A stretch of DNA of 39,823 nt, from NCBI GenBank assembly GCA_007127935.1, contig SKYL01000120.1, positions 1 through 39,823 of the forward strand, read 5' to 3'. Position 1 is the first letter of the stretch; every line of letters begins with the position of its first letter. Below, piece by piece: positions 14,549 through 22,526 of this stretch. The position numbers and the translations under genes were made by a program. The stretch is from Halorhodospira sp. Lineage in GTDB: Bacteria; Pseudomonadota; Gammaproteobacteria; Nitrococcales; Halorhodospiraceae. The notes under the pieces were generated by a model, which saw only the letters and a list, made by a program, of their open reading frames with translations, did no database searches and had not been told where the DNA came from.

Positions 14549-16345
14549 ATGGACCCACAGCGCCTACCGGCATCCCCGCCCGGGATCCCAAGTACGTTGC
14601 ACATCCTGCTGGTGGCTGAAGAGGGGACCACGGCCCGGCAGGTGCGGGCGGCTTTAGAAGGCGCACTGGGTCCCGGGGTCAAAGAGCGAACCGCGGAGAC
14701 GCTGGCGGAGGGGCGGCGCGCCGTCAAGCGGGGCGGTATCGACTTGGTGCTCTTGGACCTGTCGGTCCCCGGCGCCGATGGAGTTGACCCGGTGGGCGCG
14801 CTCCGCGCCCACACCCACGACACCCCGATCATCACGCTGATCGACCCCGCACGGGGCGACACCATCCCCGAGGCGCTGGAGGCCGGCGCCCAGGACTATC
14901 TGTTCAAAGGGGAGATCGACATTGACGGACTGCGGCGCGCCACCCAGCACGCCCTGGCCCGCATCCGGCTCGAGCAGTGTCTGCGTTACCAGTGCCTGCG
15001 TCCCTGCACCAACCGCCTCCAACCCCCCGAGCAGTGGCACGAAGAGAGCTGGTTGCTGGCTGAACGGGTCAAAGAGAACCAGTGCCTGCTGGAGATTATC
15101 GAGATCTGTCAGCACAGCGAGTGGGACGACGACCGCCTGCTGGAAACGTGCGCGGCCCGGATCCCCAGCGGGTGGCAGGCACCGTCGGAGACCGGGGTAC
15201 GGATCCGCGTCGGTGATCGCACCCACACCTCTCCGGGGTTTCGGGAATCCGACCACCGGCTGACCGCTCCCATCCCGCATGAGCGTCAACCGGGCCGCAT
15301 CGAGGTCTACCGTTGGACTCCAGCCGCGGCTTCACTGCACCGCCCGGTCTTCCTGGAGGAGGAACGGGCCTTGTTGCTGGCGATCGCCACCCAAGTCGGC
15401 CAAGCCCTCAACCGGCGGCACCAGGACGCCTTGCGCCGCAAAGCGGACGAGGAGCTGCGGCTGGCGGCCAGCGTCTTCGCCGCCGCCCAAGAGGGGGTCA
15501 TAATCACCGACGCGGACAACCGCATCCTCGACGTCAACCCAGCCTTCACCGTGATTACCAGATACGAGCGTGACGAAGTACTGGGGCGCAGCCCGGACTT
15601 TCTCTCCTCCGAGCAGCGCGATTCCGAGTCCTATGCCGAGCTTTGGCGGACCCTCGACGAGACCAGCGCATGGCGGGGCGAGGCCTGGAACCGAAGAAAA
15701 TCGGGAGAGATCTACCCGGTACAACTTTCCATCACCGCCGTCCGTTCATCCCACGGGGTAGTCACGCACTATGTGGCGGTCTTCTCCGACATCTCCCAGA
15801 TCAAGGCGCAAGAGCAGCAATTGAAGCTCATCGCCCACTACGACCCTCTCACCGGACTCCCCAACCGCCGGTTGCTGGTGGATCGCATTCAACTGGCCCT
15901 GGCCCAGACCCGGCGGAGCGGCGGGAACATGGCGGTCGCCGTCCTCGACCTGGACGACTTCAAACCGATCAACGATACCCACGGCCACGAGGCGGGCGAC
16001 CACGTGCTCAAGGAGGTCGGTCGGCGGCTCTCGGAGACCCTCCGGGGCGGAGACACCGCCGCCCGGCTGGGTGGCGACGAGTTCGTCCTGGTCTTGATGG
16101 AATTGACCGATGCCGCCCACTGCGCGCAGGCCCTCGAGCGCGTCATTGCCGCCATCGCGGCCCCCATTGACCTCCCAAGCGCCGGGCCGGTGACCGTCTC
16201 CGCCAGCCTCGGCGCCACCCTCTTCCCCCTCGATGGTGGCGAAACCGAACCCGACACCCTGCTACGCCGCGCCGACCGCGCGATGTATATCGCGAAACAG
16301 CACGGCAAGAACCGCTACAACCTCTTCGGCACCGAACCTTATTAG
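14549..16345 (+). CDS. REC-PAS-GGDEF diguanylate cyclase
   Basis: A 598-residue protein with a receiver-like domain (15-140; Asp70 as predicted phospho-acceptor, Lys120 in DYLFKGE; the usual Asp-Asp pocket is Glu24-Glu25), a GAF-like or unclassified middle part (170-290), a PAS domain (305-420; VIITDADNRILDVNPAF) and a GGDEF domain (425-598). GGDEF is intact at 508-512, so c-di-GMP synthesis is expected, and RGGD five residues upstream (499-502) is a complete inhibitory I-site for product feedback. No EAL domain is present. No membrane segment is seen. With the nearby REC-PilZ protein it could form a local c-di-GMP circuit, although the two genes are on opposite strands with a repressor gene between them. 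Confidence 0.93.
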   Translation: MDPQRLPASPPGIPSTLHILLVAEEGTTARQVRAALEGALGPGVKERTAETLAEGRRAVKRGGIDLVLLDLSVPGADGVDPVGALRAHTHDTPIITLIDPARGDTIPEALEAGAQDYLFKGEIDIDGLRRATQHALARIRLEQCLRYQCLRPCTNRLQPPEQWHEESWLLAERVKENQCLLEIIEICQHSEWDDDRLLETCAARIPSGWQAPSETGVRIRVGDRTHTSPGFRESDHRLTAPIPHERQPGRIEVYRWTPAAASLHRPVFLEEERALLLAIATQVGQALNRRHQDALRRKADEELRLAASVFAAAQEGVIITDADNRILDVNPAFTVITRYERDEVLGRSPDFLSSEQRDSESYAELWRTLDETSAWRGEAWNRRKSGEIYPVQLSITAVRSSHGVVTHYVAVFSDISQIKAQEQQLKLIAHYDPLTGLPNRRLLVDRIQLALAQTRRSGGNMAVAVLDLDDFKPINDTHGHEAGDHVLKEVGRRLSETLRGGDTAARLGGDEFVLVLMELTDAAHCAQALERVIAAIAAPIDLPSAGPVTVSASLGATLFPLDGGETEPDTLLRRADRAMYIAKQHGKNRYNLFGTEPY

Positions 16346-16414
16346 CACAGCGATTCGTGCGACGCGGCAAAGAGTGATACGCTTGCGCCGTACCGATACC
16401 GTCGATCCGCCTCC

Positions 16415-17098
16415 ATGACCAAAGAACTCAAAGATCCGGCGTTCCACCAGCGTCTCCAGGAACTAATCGGCAATGAACCGCCGTTCTCCTGGGCCGCACG
16501 CATGGGGATCTCCAAAGGGGCGTTTTCCCGCATCTGGAACCAAGGCACGATCCCGGGGCCGGTCCTTCTCCGCCGCATCCAGGACCGCACCGGCGTCTCC
16601 CTGGATTGGCTGGTCAGCGGACGGGGTCCCAACGGCATCAGCCGCCATTGCCTGCCCGCCTCCCAGGCCGAAAAAGAGTACGTCACCGTCCCATTGAACA
16701 CCCACCACGCCTCCGCCGGCGGCACCCCCACCGTCTACAACGAGCCGGTGGTGGACGCCCTCGCCTTCCGGCGCGACTGGCTGCAACAGACCTTCCACAC
16801 TCCGGCGGAGCACTTGCTGTTGATGGTGGTGGAGGGGGAGAGCATGAACCCGGTCTTGCATTCGGGGGACTTGGTGCTGGTGGACACCCAGGAGGCCGGC
16901 ACGGTGCCTCGTGACGGGATCTATGTCCTCTGGCTGGACAGCACTCTGCTGGTGAAACGGCTGCAACGCCTGCCGGGAGACCACATCCGCGTCTCCAGCG
17001 AGAACCCCGCCTACGCGGATTTCACTATCACCCGCCGTGAGCTGACCGAGGACAATACAGTGGTAGGACGGATCATCTGGTTCGGACGGACCTTGTAA
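16415..17098 (+). CDS. HTH-S24 (LexA/CI-like) self-cleaving repressor
   Basis: A 227-residue protein. The N-terminus (about 8-70) is a CI-type helix-turn-helix (FSWAARMGISKGAFSRIWNQG). The C-terminus is an S24 peptidase fold with catalytic Ser143 in VEGESMNPVLHSGD and Lys181 in STLLVKRLQR. A cleavable Ala101-Gly102 bond is present in HASAGGTP. Such repressors cleave themselves, often with RecA after DNA damage, and release their targets. Prophage CI proteins are the usual relatives, but no phage genes are nearby, so this is probably a chromosomal stress regulator. It follows the diguanylate cyclase by 69 bases and might be cotranscribed. Its targets are not evident. The start has only a weak ribosome-binding site. 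Confidence 0.87.
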   Translation: MTKELKDPAFHQRLQELIGNEPPFSWAARMGISKGAFSRIWNQGTIPGPVLLRRIQDRTGVSLDWLVSGRGPNGISRHCLPASQAEKEYVTVPLNTHHASAGGTPTVYNEPVVDALAFRRDWLQQTFHTPAEHLLLMVVEGESMNPVLHSGDLVLVDTQEAGTVPRDGIYVLWLDSTLLVKRLQRLPGDHIRVSSENPAYADFTITRRELTEDNTVVGRIIWFGRTL

Positions 17099-17105
17099 AC
17101 CGGCC

Positions 17106-17879
17106 CTACTCGCCGGGGACCGTGGTCCGTTTGCGGCACTTCTTCAGAAACGCGACCAATCGCTGTTGCTGCTTGTCATTCAGCTCAACGAACCGCAACG
17201 CAATGCTGATCCGGTTGCGCCCCTCTCCATACGGATTCTCCGCCGCCACCCGGACCACTTCCCCCGGGAGTTCCAGCGGGGCGCCCGCCTCGCCCAGGTC
17301 TGAATCGACGCTGACCGTGAGTACGCCCCGCTCATAGAGCGCCACCCCCCGGTCCAAGCCGTTTTCGATGCGCAGCAGCGCCCCGGTGGCGGAGATATCG
17401 TAGAGCTTGCCCTGGCACAGGGCGCCATCACCAAAGCCAAGTGAAATCTTGTAATCGCCCAACACCTTGACCCGCCCGGCGCGGCGTTTCTCCGGACGGC
17501 CGAGCACGGCGCGGACCTTCTTGACCAACGTGGGCGCCGTAAATGGCTTGATGACATAGGCATCGACGCCGGACTCGACGGCCCGCATCAGGGATTCACG
17601 ATCGGCCCGAACCGTGATCATCACAAACGGCGTATGGGCGGTGGCGGGGTTCTTCCTGGCCTCGGCGAGGACCTGATCCCCGGTGACTTCGGGCATCTCC
17701 CAGTCGCAGAAAATCCAATCGATCTCCTTGCCCTGCTCATGGATCAACTGCACCGCCTCCTGCCCGTTGGCGGCCTCGAGTATGTTCCTGCAGTCGAGGT
17801 ATCTTCGCAGCACATCGCGGAGAATCGCCCTCACTGTACTCGAGTCATCGACCACGAGTACCACTTTGTTGCTGAGCAT
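17106..17879 (-). CDS. REC-PilZ response regulator
   Basis: A 257-residue protein. The receiver domain (1-125) has the full set: Asp11/Asp12, phospho-acceptor Asp59 (IFCDWEMP), Thr89 and Lys111 (VIKPF). The PilZ domain (about 130-245) has an RxxxR motif at 132-136 (RRAGR) and DISATG at 161-166, the two sequences that bind c-di-GMP. It should integrate phosphorylation by a histidine kinase with c-di-GMP, perhaps to control motility. No kinase gene is adjacent. The ATG is preceded by AGGAA. It is convergent with the S24 repressor gene, only seven bases apart. Confidence 0.93.
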   Translation of the reverse strand: MLSNKVVLVVDDSSTVRAILRDVLRRYLDCRNILEAANGQEAVQLIHEQGKEIDWIFCDWEMPEVTGDQVLAEARKNPATAHTPFVMITVRADRESLMRAVESGVDAYVIKPFTAPTLVKKVRAVLGRPEKRRAGRVKVLGDYKISLGFGDGALCQGKLYDISATGALLRIENGLDRGVALYERGVLTVSVDSDLGEAGAPLELPGEVVRVAAENPYGEGRNRISIALRFVELNDKQQQRLVAFLKKCRKRTTVPGE

Positions 17880-17999
17880 GTCGTCGGGGTTCCTGGGTCC
17901 ATGCCCGCGGTCAGCCCGGGGGCGGCTACACTACGTCAAAGACACCGAGAACCATACCGGATTTAGGGCGGGTGATCCAAGCCGGAAGGAGAATAAAGC

Positions 18000-18076
18000 T
18001 GGTGGCTACGGGTGGACTCGAACCACCGACCCTCGCATTATGAGTGCGATGCTCTGACCAGCTGAGCTACGTAGCC
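18000..18076 (-). tRNA. tRNA-Met (CAT), elongator
   Basis: A full cloverleaf of 77 bases on the minus strand with encoded CCA. The acceptor stem GGCTACG pairs with CGTAGCC, the anticodon loop reads CTCATAA, and the T arm contains GGTTCGAGTCC. The sequence closely resembles E. coli elongator tRNA-Met, and the first acceptor pair is Watson-Crick, unlike initiator tRNA. An alternative is tRNA-Ile with a lysidine-modified CAT anticodon, judged less likely. It lies downstream of ychF. Confidence 0.95.
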
Positions 18077-18080
18077 GGGA

Positions 18081-18138
18081 TAGATTGCTTCGCTGCGCTC
18101 GCAATGACGGCCGGAACTGCGATGACGGCCGGAACTGC
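18081..18138. repeat. Second copy of the GTCATTGCGAGC-type repeat plus short tandem
   Basis: Between ychF and tRNA-Met, AGATTGCTTCGC followed by GCGCTCGCAATGACGG (18083-18110) matches the element after gmk. It forms a hairpin of its own. A tandem of GATGACGGCCGGAACTGC-like units follows (about 18103-18138) and decays further to about 18170. The remaining bases up to the ychF stop hold nothing recognisable. Confidence 0.7.
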
Positions 18139-18194
18139 AGTGACGGCTGCGCTTGCAACGAAGGCGGAAATTCTGAGGGACCGCAGGGGCGGTG

Positions 18195-19286
18195 TCAAAC
18201 GTTGAAGCGGAAGTGGATCACGTCGCCCTCCTGGACCACGTACTCCTTCCCCTCCAGGCGCATGCGGCCCGCGTCCTTGGCCGCCTGTTCACCACCCAAT
18301 GCGACGAAGTCGTCGTAGCCGATCACCGCGGCCCGGATGAACCCGCGTTGGAAATCGGTATGGATCCGCCCCGCCGCCTCGGGCGCGGTGGCGCCTTGGC
18401 GGACCGTCCAGGCACGGACCTCCTTCGGCCCGGCGGTGAAGAAGGTCTGCAACCCCAGTAGCCGGTAGCCGGCACGGATTACACGGTTCAGGCCCGGCTC
18501 CTCCAGCCCGTACTCGGCCAGAAACTCGCTCTTTTCGGCATCGTCCAGGGCCGCCAGTTCCGCCTCGATGGCGGCGCAGACCGGCACCACCTCCGCGCCC
18601 TCGCCGGCCGCCAGCTCTTTCAGGGCGTCCAGCAGCGGGCTCCCCCGCAGACCGTCCTCATCGACGTTGGCGATGTAGACCATGGGCTTGGCGGTCAGGA
18701 GGTTCAACTCCCGAAGGCGTTCCCGATCGGCCTCGTCCAGCTCCAGGGTCCGCAGGGCGCGGCCCTCGTCCAGCGCTTCCCGGACGACGATCAACAGATC
18801 CCGCGTGCGCATCGCCTCCTTGTCACCGCCCTTGGCGGCGCGCTCATAGCGGGTCAGGGCGCGGGTCACCGTCTCCAGGTCGGCCAGGGCCAACTCGGTA
18901 TGGATGGTCTCCACGTCTTCCAGGGGGTCGACGCGGCCCGCCACGTGGTGGATGTCCTCGCTCTCGAAGCAGCGGACCACCTGGGCGATGGCCTCCGTCT
19001 CGCGGATATGGGAGAGGAACTGGTTGCCGAGCCCCTCGCCGCGGGAGGCGCCGGCCACCAGACCGGCGATATCGACGAACTCCATCGCCGTAGGTACCAC
19101 CCGCTCGGGACCGACGATCTCGGCGATGCGATCGAGGCGTGGGTCCGGCACCGGCACGATCCCCACATTGGGGTCGATGGTGCAGAACGGGTAATTCTCC
19201 GCCGGGATCTCATTGCGGGTCAGCGCATTGAAGAGGGTCGACTTACCGACATTGGGGAGGCCGACGATGCCGCACTTGAAGCCCAT
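18195..19286 (-). CDS. ychF: YchF/Obg-family ATPase
   Basis: A 363-residue P-loop NTPase, exactly the length of E. coli YchF. The N-terminus is MGFKCGIVGLPNVGKSTLF with Walker A GLPNVGKS; AMEFVDIAGLV is the G3 region; the C-terminal TGS-like domain contains RAWTVRQGATAPEAAGRIH and ends VVQEGDVIHFRFNV. YchF prefers ATP to GTP and binds ribosomes, with a role in translation-linked stress responses. The ATG at 19284-19286 is chosen because the family begins there; an upstream in-frame start would add 18 unrelated residues. It follows pth by 17 bases in the conserved prs-rplY-pth-ychF cluster. Confidence 0.97.
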   Translation of the reverse strand: MGFKCGIVGLPNVGKSTLFNALTRNEIPAENYPFCTIDPNVGIVPVPDPRLDRIAEIVGPERVVPTAMEFVDIAGLVAGASRGEGLGNQFLSHIRETEAIAQVVRCFESEDIHHVAGRVDPLEDVETIHTELALADLETVTRALTRYERAAKGGDKEAMRTRDLLIVVREALDEGRALRTLELDEADRERLRELNLLTAKPMVYIANVDEDGLRGSPLLDALKELAAGEGAEVVPVCAAIEAELAALDDAEKSEFLAEYGLEEPGLNRVIRAGYRLLGLQTFFTAGPKEVRAWTVRQGATAPEAAGRIHTDFQRGFIRAAVIGYDDFVALGGEQAAKDAGRMRLEGKEYVVQEGDVIHFRFNV

Positions 19287-19303
19287 AGGAAGACCTTCGC
19301 TCT

Positions 19304-19888
19304 CTATCTCGTGTGCAAGCGCTGGCAGGCCCGGTCCCACTCGCCGGCCAGCAACAGCGGCAGCATGTCGGCGGCCTCCTCGATGGCCGCGTCGATTGCC
19401 TGCCGCTCCCCGGCGGGCGGGCGGGAAAGGACGTAGGGCACCACATCGTCCCGCTGCCCCGGGTGGCCGACGCCGAGCCGCATCCGGGCAAAATCGGCGC
19501 TGCCCAGTTGGGCGATGGTGTCGCGCAGCCCGTTGTGGCCGCCGTGGCCACCGCCGCGCTTGAGCTTGACCTGGCCCGGCGGCAGATCGATCTCGTCATG
19601 GACCACGAGGATCTCCCGCGGTTCGATTTCGAAGTACCGGGCCACCGCCGCCACCGCGCGACCGCTGTGGTTCATGTAGGTGGCCGGCTTGAGCAAACGG
19701 CAGTCGTGACCACCCAACGTGATCCGGGCCAACTCCCCGTGGAAACGGGGCTCCGCCCGGAACGCCCCGCCGTGGCGCCGGACGATCTCGTCGGCAAACC
19801 AAAACCCGGCGTTATGCCGGGTCTCGGTGTAACGGTCGCCGGGGTTGCCGAGGCAGGCCGCCAGCCGGAATACGCCTGGCTCCCCCAC
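19304..19888 (-). CDS. pth: Peptidyl-tRNA hydrolase
   Basis: A 194-residue enzyme that frees tRNA from peptidyl-tRNA dropped off the ribosome. Family blocks are CLGNPGDRYTETRHNAGFW with catalytic His25, LLKPATYMNHSG, ILVVHDEIDLPPGQVKLKRGGGHGGHNGLRD, and RLGVGHPG. Length equals E. coli Pth (194). The start is a GTG (complement 19886-19888) only four bases after the rplY stop, with little room for a separate ribosome-binding site, so translation is probably coupled to rplY. Confidence 0.96.
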   Translation of the reverse strand: MGEPGVFRLAACLGNPGDRYTETRHNAGFWFADEIVRRHGGAFRAEPRFHGELARITLGGHDCRLLKPATYMNHSGRAVAAVARYFEIEPREILVVHDEIDLPPGQVKLKRGGGHGGHNGLRDTIAQLGSADFARMRLGVGHPGQRDDVVPYVLSRPPAGERQAIDAAIEEAADMLPLLLAGEWDRACQRLHTR

Positions 19889-19892
19889 CGTG

Positions 19893-20525
19893 CTACTCGG
19901 CGGCTTCGCCGCCCTCGCCTTCCTCGGCCGCGCCGGCGCCGCGGGACTTGCGCGTCGCCTGGATCGAGATTACCGGCGCGTCGTGGTCGCTCCCCTGTTG
20001 CAGCGGGGCCACGGTAACCCCCTTCGGCAGCTCCAGCTCCGAAAGGTGGATGGCCTGTCCCACGTTCAACCCGGAGACATCCACCGTGATGTGCGGCGGG
20101 AGGTTCTTCGGCAGGCAGGTCAACTCCACGTCGAGCATGTCGTGGTGGAGCACGCCGCCCTTCTTGATCCCCGGAGCCTTGTCCTCGCCCACCACCTGAA
20201 CCGGCACGTGGACGGTGATGGCGACGTTGGCGCGCACCCGCTGCAGATCCACATGCTGCACCAACTGCTTGAAGGGGTGACGCTGGATGTCCTTAATGAT
20301 CGCCTGCTCGTTCTTGCTGCCGACCTTCACCGTCAGCACCGTGGAGAAGAACCCGTCCTCCTCCAACAGGCGGTAAAACTGATCGTTGTCGAACGCCACC
20401 GGCTGCGGCGCCTTCCCGGCACCGTAAATCACGCCCGGCACCTGCCGGGAATGCCGCAAGCGGCGCATGGCGCCCCGCCCGGTCTCGGTGCGCGGGTGCG
20501 CGTCGAGCCTCATTTCCACCGTCAT
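19893..20525 (-). CDS. rplY: Ribosomal protein bL25, long CTC form
   Basis: A 210-residue 5S-rRNA-binding protein. The L25 domain (about 5-95) contains GRGAMRRLRHSRQVPGVIYG and IIKDIQRHPFKQLVQHVDLQRV. The C-terminal TL5/CTC domain (about 100-190) contains VPVQVVGEDKAPGIKKGGVLHHDMLDVEL and LPPHITVDVSGLNVGQAIHLSEL. A low-complexity Ala-Glu-Gly tail ends the protein. E. coli has only the short 94-residue form; the long form is usual in many other bacteria, including Pseudomonas. GAGGAG before the ATG is a good ribosome-binding site. A GC hairpin lies upstream, between prs and rplY. Confidence 0.96.
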   Translation of the reverse strand: MTVEMRLDAHPRTETGRGAMRRLRHSRQVPGVIYGAGKAPQPVAFDNDQFYRLLEEDGFFSTVLTVKVGSKNEQAIIKDIQRHPFKQLVQHVDLQRVRANVAITVHVPVQVVGEDKAPGIKKGGVLHHDMLDVELTCLPKNLPPHITVDVSGLNVGQAIHLSELELPKGVTVAPLQQGSDHDAPVISIQATRKSRGAGAAEEGEGGEAAE

Positions 20526-20560
20526 GATCGTCTCTCCTCAAAGATAGAAACTTCCCCACC

Positions 20561-20577
20561 GCCCGGCTGTTCCGGGC
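20561..20577 (-). terminator. GC hairpin between prs and rplY
   Basis: GCCCGG-CTGTT-CCGGGC is a perfect 6-base stem in the prs-rplY gap. No U-run follows on the minus strand, so it is a weak terminator at best. It may act as a processing or attenuation site setting the prs to rplY ratio. Confidence 0.35.
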
Positions 20578-20586
20578 CGCGGCAAT

Positions 20587-21525
20587 TCACTCCACGAACA
20601 GTTCGCTCACCGATTCGTCGTTACTGACCCGGCGCATGGTCTCCGCCAGGATCTCGGCAATGCTCAGTTGGCGGATGTTGGTGCACGCCGCCGCCTCTTC
20701 GCTCAACGGGATGGTGTCGCTGACGACGATCTCGTCCAGATGCGACTCCCGGATCCGCGCCACCGCGTTGCCGGAGAAGACCGGATGGGTGATGTACGCC
20801 ACCACCTTGAACGCCCCCTGCTCCTTCAACGCCTTGGCGGCCTCGCACAGGGTGCCGGCGGTATCTACCAGGTCGTCAACGATGATGCAGGTCTTGTCGG
20901 CGATATCGCCGATGATGTGCATCACCTTGGCCTCGTTCACCTTCGGCCGCCGCTTGTCGATGATGGCCAGCTCTGCGTCGTCCAGCCGCTTGGCCACCGC
21001 CCGGGCGCGCACCACGCCGCCGACGTCGGGGGAGACCACCACCTTCCTGGGATAGAGCTGGCGCCAGATGTCGCCCAGCAGGATCGGTGAGGCGTAGACG
21101 TTGTCCACCGGGATATTGAAGAAGCCCTGGATCTGGTCGGCGTGGAGATCCACGGTCAACACCCGGTCGACTCCCGCGGCGGCGATCATGTCGGCCACCA
21201 GCTTGGCCGAGATCGGGACGCGCTGGGAGCGCGGACGGCGATCCTGCCGGGCGTAGCCGAAGTACGGCACCACCGCGGTGATCCGGGCCGCCGAGGAGCG
21301 CCGCAACGCGTCGGCGATCACCAACAACTCCATCACGTTGTCGTTGGTGGGCGCGCAGGTGGACTGAACGATGAAGACGTCCTTGCCACGGACGTGTTCA
21401 TTGATCTCCACCATCACCTCACCGTCGCTGAACCGCCCGACCACGGCGCGGCCCAGGCGGGTCTTGAGGTGGGAGGCGATCGCTTCGGCGAGTTGCGGGT
21501 TGGAGTTCCCCGCAAAGACCATCAT
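20587..21525 (-). CDS. prs: Ribose-phosphate pyrophosphokinase
   Basis: A 312-residue enzyme that makes PRPP from ribose 5-phosphate and ATP for purine, pyrimidine, histidine, tryptophan and NAD synthesis. Class I features: MMVFAGNSNPQLAEAIA, FSDGEVMVEINEHVRGKDVFIVQ, AVVPYFGYARQDRR, VLTVDLHADQIQGFF, and the PRPP loop CIIVDDLVDTAGTL. Length matches the family (315 in E. coli). Start choice is uncertain: ATG at 21525, ATG at 21522, or GTG at 21543; ribosome-binding signals are poor for all. It begins 57 bases downstream of tRNA-Gln and shares the ispE-tRNA-prs order known from Pseudomonas. Confidence 0.96.
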   Translation of the reverse strand: MMVFAGNSNPQLAEAIASHLKTRLGRAVVGRFSDGEVMVEINEHVRGKDVFIVQSTCAPTNDNVMELLVIADALRRSSAARITAVVPYFGYARQDRRPRSQRVPISAKLVADMIAAAGVDRVLTVDLHADQIQGFFNIPVDNVYASPILLGDIWRQLYPRKVVVSPDVGGVVRARAVAKRLDDAELAIIDKRRPKVNEAKVMHIIGDIADKTCIIVDDLVDTAGTLCEAAKALKEQGAFKVVAYITHPVFSGNAVARIRESHLDEIVVSDTIPLSEEAAACTNIRQLSIAEILAETMRRVSNDESVSELFVE

Positions 21526-21582
21526 CGGTCCGTTTATATACACGGCTTCACACCATTTCGACTACTGCGCACCGGCGGGGTA

Positions 21583-21657
21583 TGGCTGGGGCGGCAGGAT
21601 TCGAACCTGCGCATGCCAGGACCAAAACCTGGTGCCTTACCGCTTGGCTACGCCCCA
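21583..21657 (-). tRNA. tRNA-Gln (TTG)
   Basis: A 75-base minus-strand cloverleaf with encoded CCA. The acceptor TGGGGCG pairs with CGCCCCA (discriminator G), the anticodon stem CCAGG/CCTGG encloses loop TTTTGGT, and the T arm contains GGTTCGAATCC. The anticodon TTG and the 5' U-A first pair are typical of tRNA-Gln. Its first ten bases include the last codons and stop of ispE. Confidence 0.97.
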
Positions 21658-22526
21658 GTGGACGACCGTGCCCCCCCGTCCAACCACCGGGAGAGCCTCT
21701 CATAAAGTGGGGATCGCGCCACGCCGCGGGCCACGAACCCCGACCAAGCCTCCGGCAAACGCCGAAAAGCCGCCTGTGCTGCCTCTTCGGTGGCAAAAAC
21801 AGCGAAGCAGCAGCCACCCGTGCCGCTCATCCGTGCCGGACCAAATCTGGAGAGCCAGGACAACGCCTCGCTGACTGAAGGCCACCGCGAGCGCACCACG
21901 GGCTCACAGTCATTCCGCACCCGTCCGGCGCGGAAGGCGGCTATTGTGCTGGGGGGCGTATCCCGTGTCAATTCCGGGGCGGCGAAGACTTCCGCGGTGG
22001 AGATCCGCACCCCCGGATCGACCACCAAGTACCAAGCCGGCGGCAGCTCCACCGGCTGCAATCGTTCCCCAACGCCGCCGCCCCAAGCACTGCACCCGTG
22101 GACGAAGACCGGTACATCGGCCCCCAGCTCCAGCCCCAGCTCCGCCAACTCGTCCACGCTCAACCCGGCGCCCCAAACGGCGTTGAGCGCCACGAGCACC
22201 GTGGCGGCGTTGGAAGAGCCGCCGCCGAGGCCGCCGCCGGCGGGCAGCCGCTTGGTCACCCGCAGATCGGCGCCATGGGACGTACCGCACGCCGCTTGCA
22301 GCCGCCGCGCCGCGCGCACCGCCAGATCCGCGTCCTCCGACACACCGGGGAGATCGCGGAGACGGCGGATCACCCCGTCGGGGCGAGACCGTACCTCCAC
22401 CCCATCCCCGTAGTCGAGGAGTTGAAAGACCGTCTCCAGATCGTGGTAACCGTCGGGCCGACGACCACGGATATGTAAAAAGAGGTTGAGTTTTGCCGGC
22501 GACGGCCAAAGGACCCACTCGCTCAC
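21648..22526 (-). CDS. ispE: 4-diphosphocytidyl-2-C-methyl-D-erythritol kinase
   Basis: A 292-residue GHMP kinase of the MEP isoprenoid pathway, phosphorylating CDP-methylerythritol. Family blocks are SPAKLNLFLHIRGRRPDGYHDL, the ATP loop LPAGGGLGGGSSNAAT, and ARMSGTGGCCFAVF near the C-terminus. Length is close to E. coli IspE (283). The start is a GTG overlapping the lolB stop (GTGA). Its TAG stop is bases 8-10 of the downstream tRNA-Gln, so mature tRNA formation from a common transcript would cut the stop codon from the ispE message. The adjacent lolB gene is the usual neighbour. Confidence 0.96.
   Translation of the reverse strand: MSEWVLWPSPAKLNLFLHIRGRRPDGYHDLETVFQLLDYGDGVEVRSRPDGVIRRLRDLPGVSEDADLAVRAARRLQAACGTSHGADLRVTKRLPAGGGLGGGSSNAATVLVALNAVWGAGLSVDELAELGLELGADVPVFVHGCSAWGGGVGERLQPVELPPAWYLVVDPGVRISTAEVFAAPELTRDTPPSTIAAFRAGRVRNDCEPVVRSRWPSVSEALSWLSRFGPARMSGTGGCCFAVFATEEAAQAAFRRLPEAWSGFVARGVARSPLYERLSRWLDGGARSSTGA

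Noticed and set aside
16415..17098. Prophage remnant around the S24 repressor
   Set aside because: No integrase, cro, replication, structural gene or attachment repeat is found on either side; flanking genes are chromosomal signalling genes.
18000..18076. Initiator tRNA or tRNA-Ile (CAT) instead of elongator tRNA-Met
   Set aside because: The acceptor begins with a paired G-C, excluding a typical initiator, and the body closely follows elongator tRNA-Met; tRNA-Ile2 is less similar but not fully excluded.
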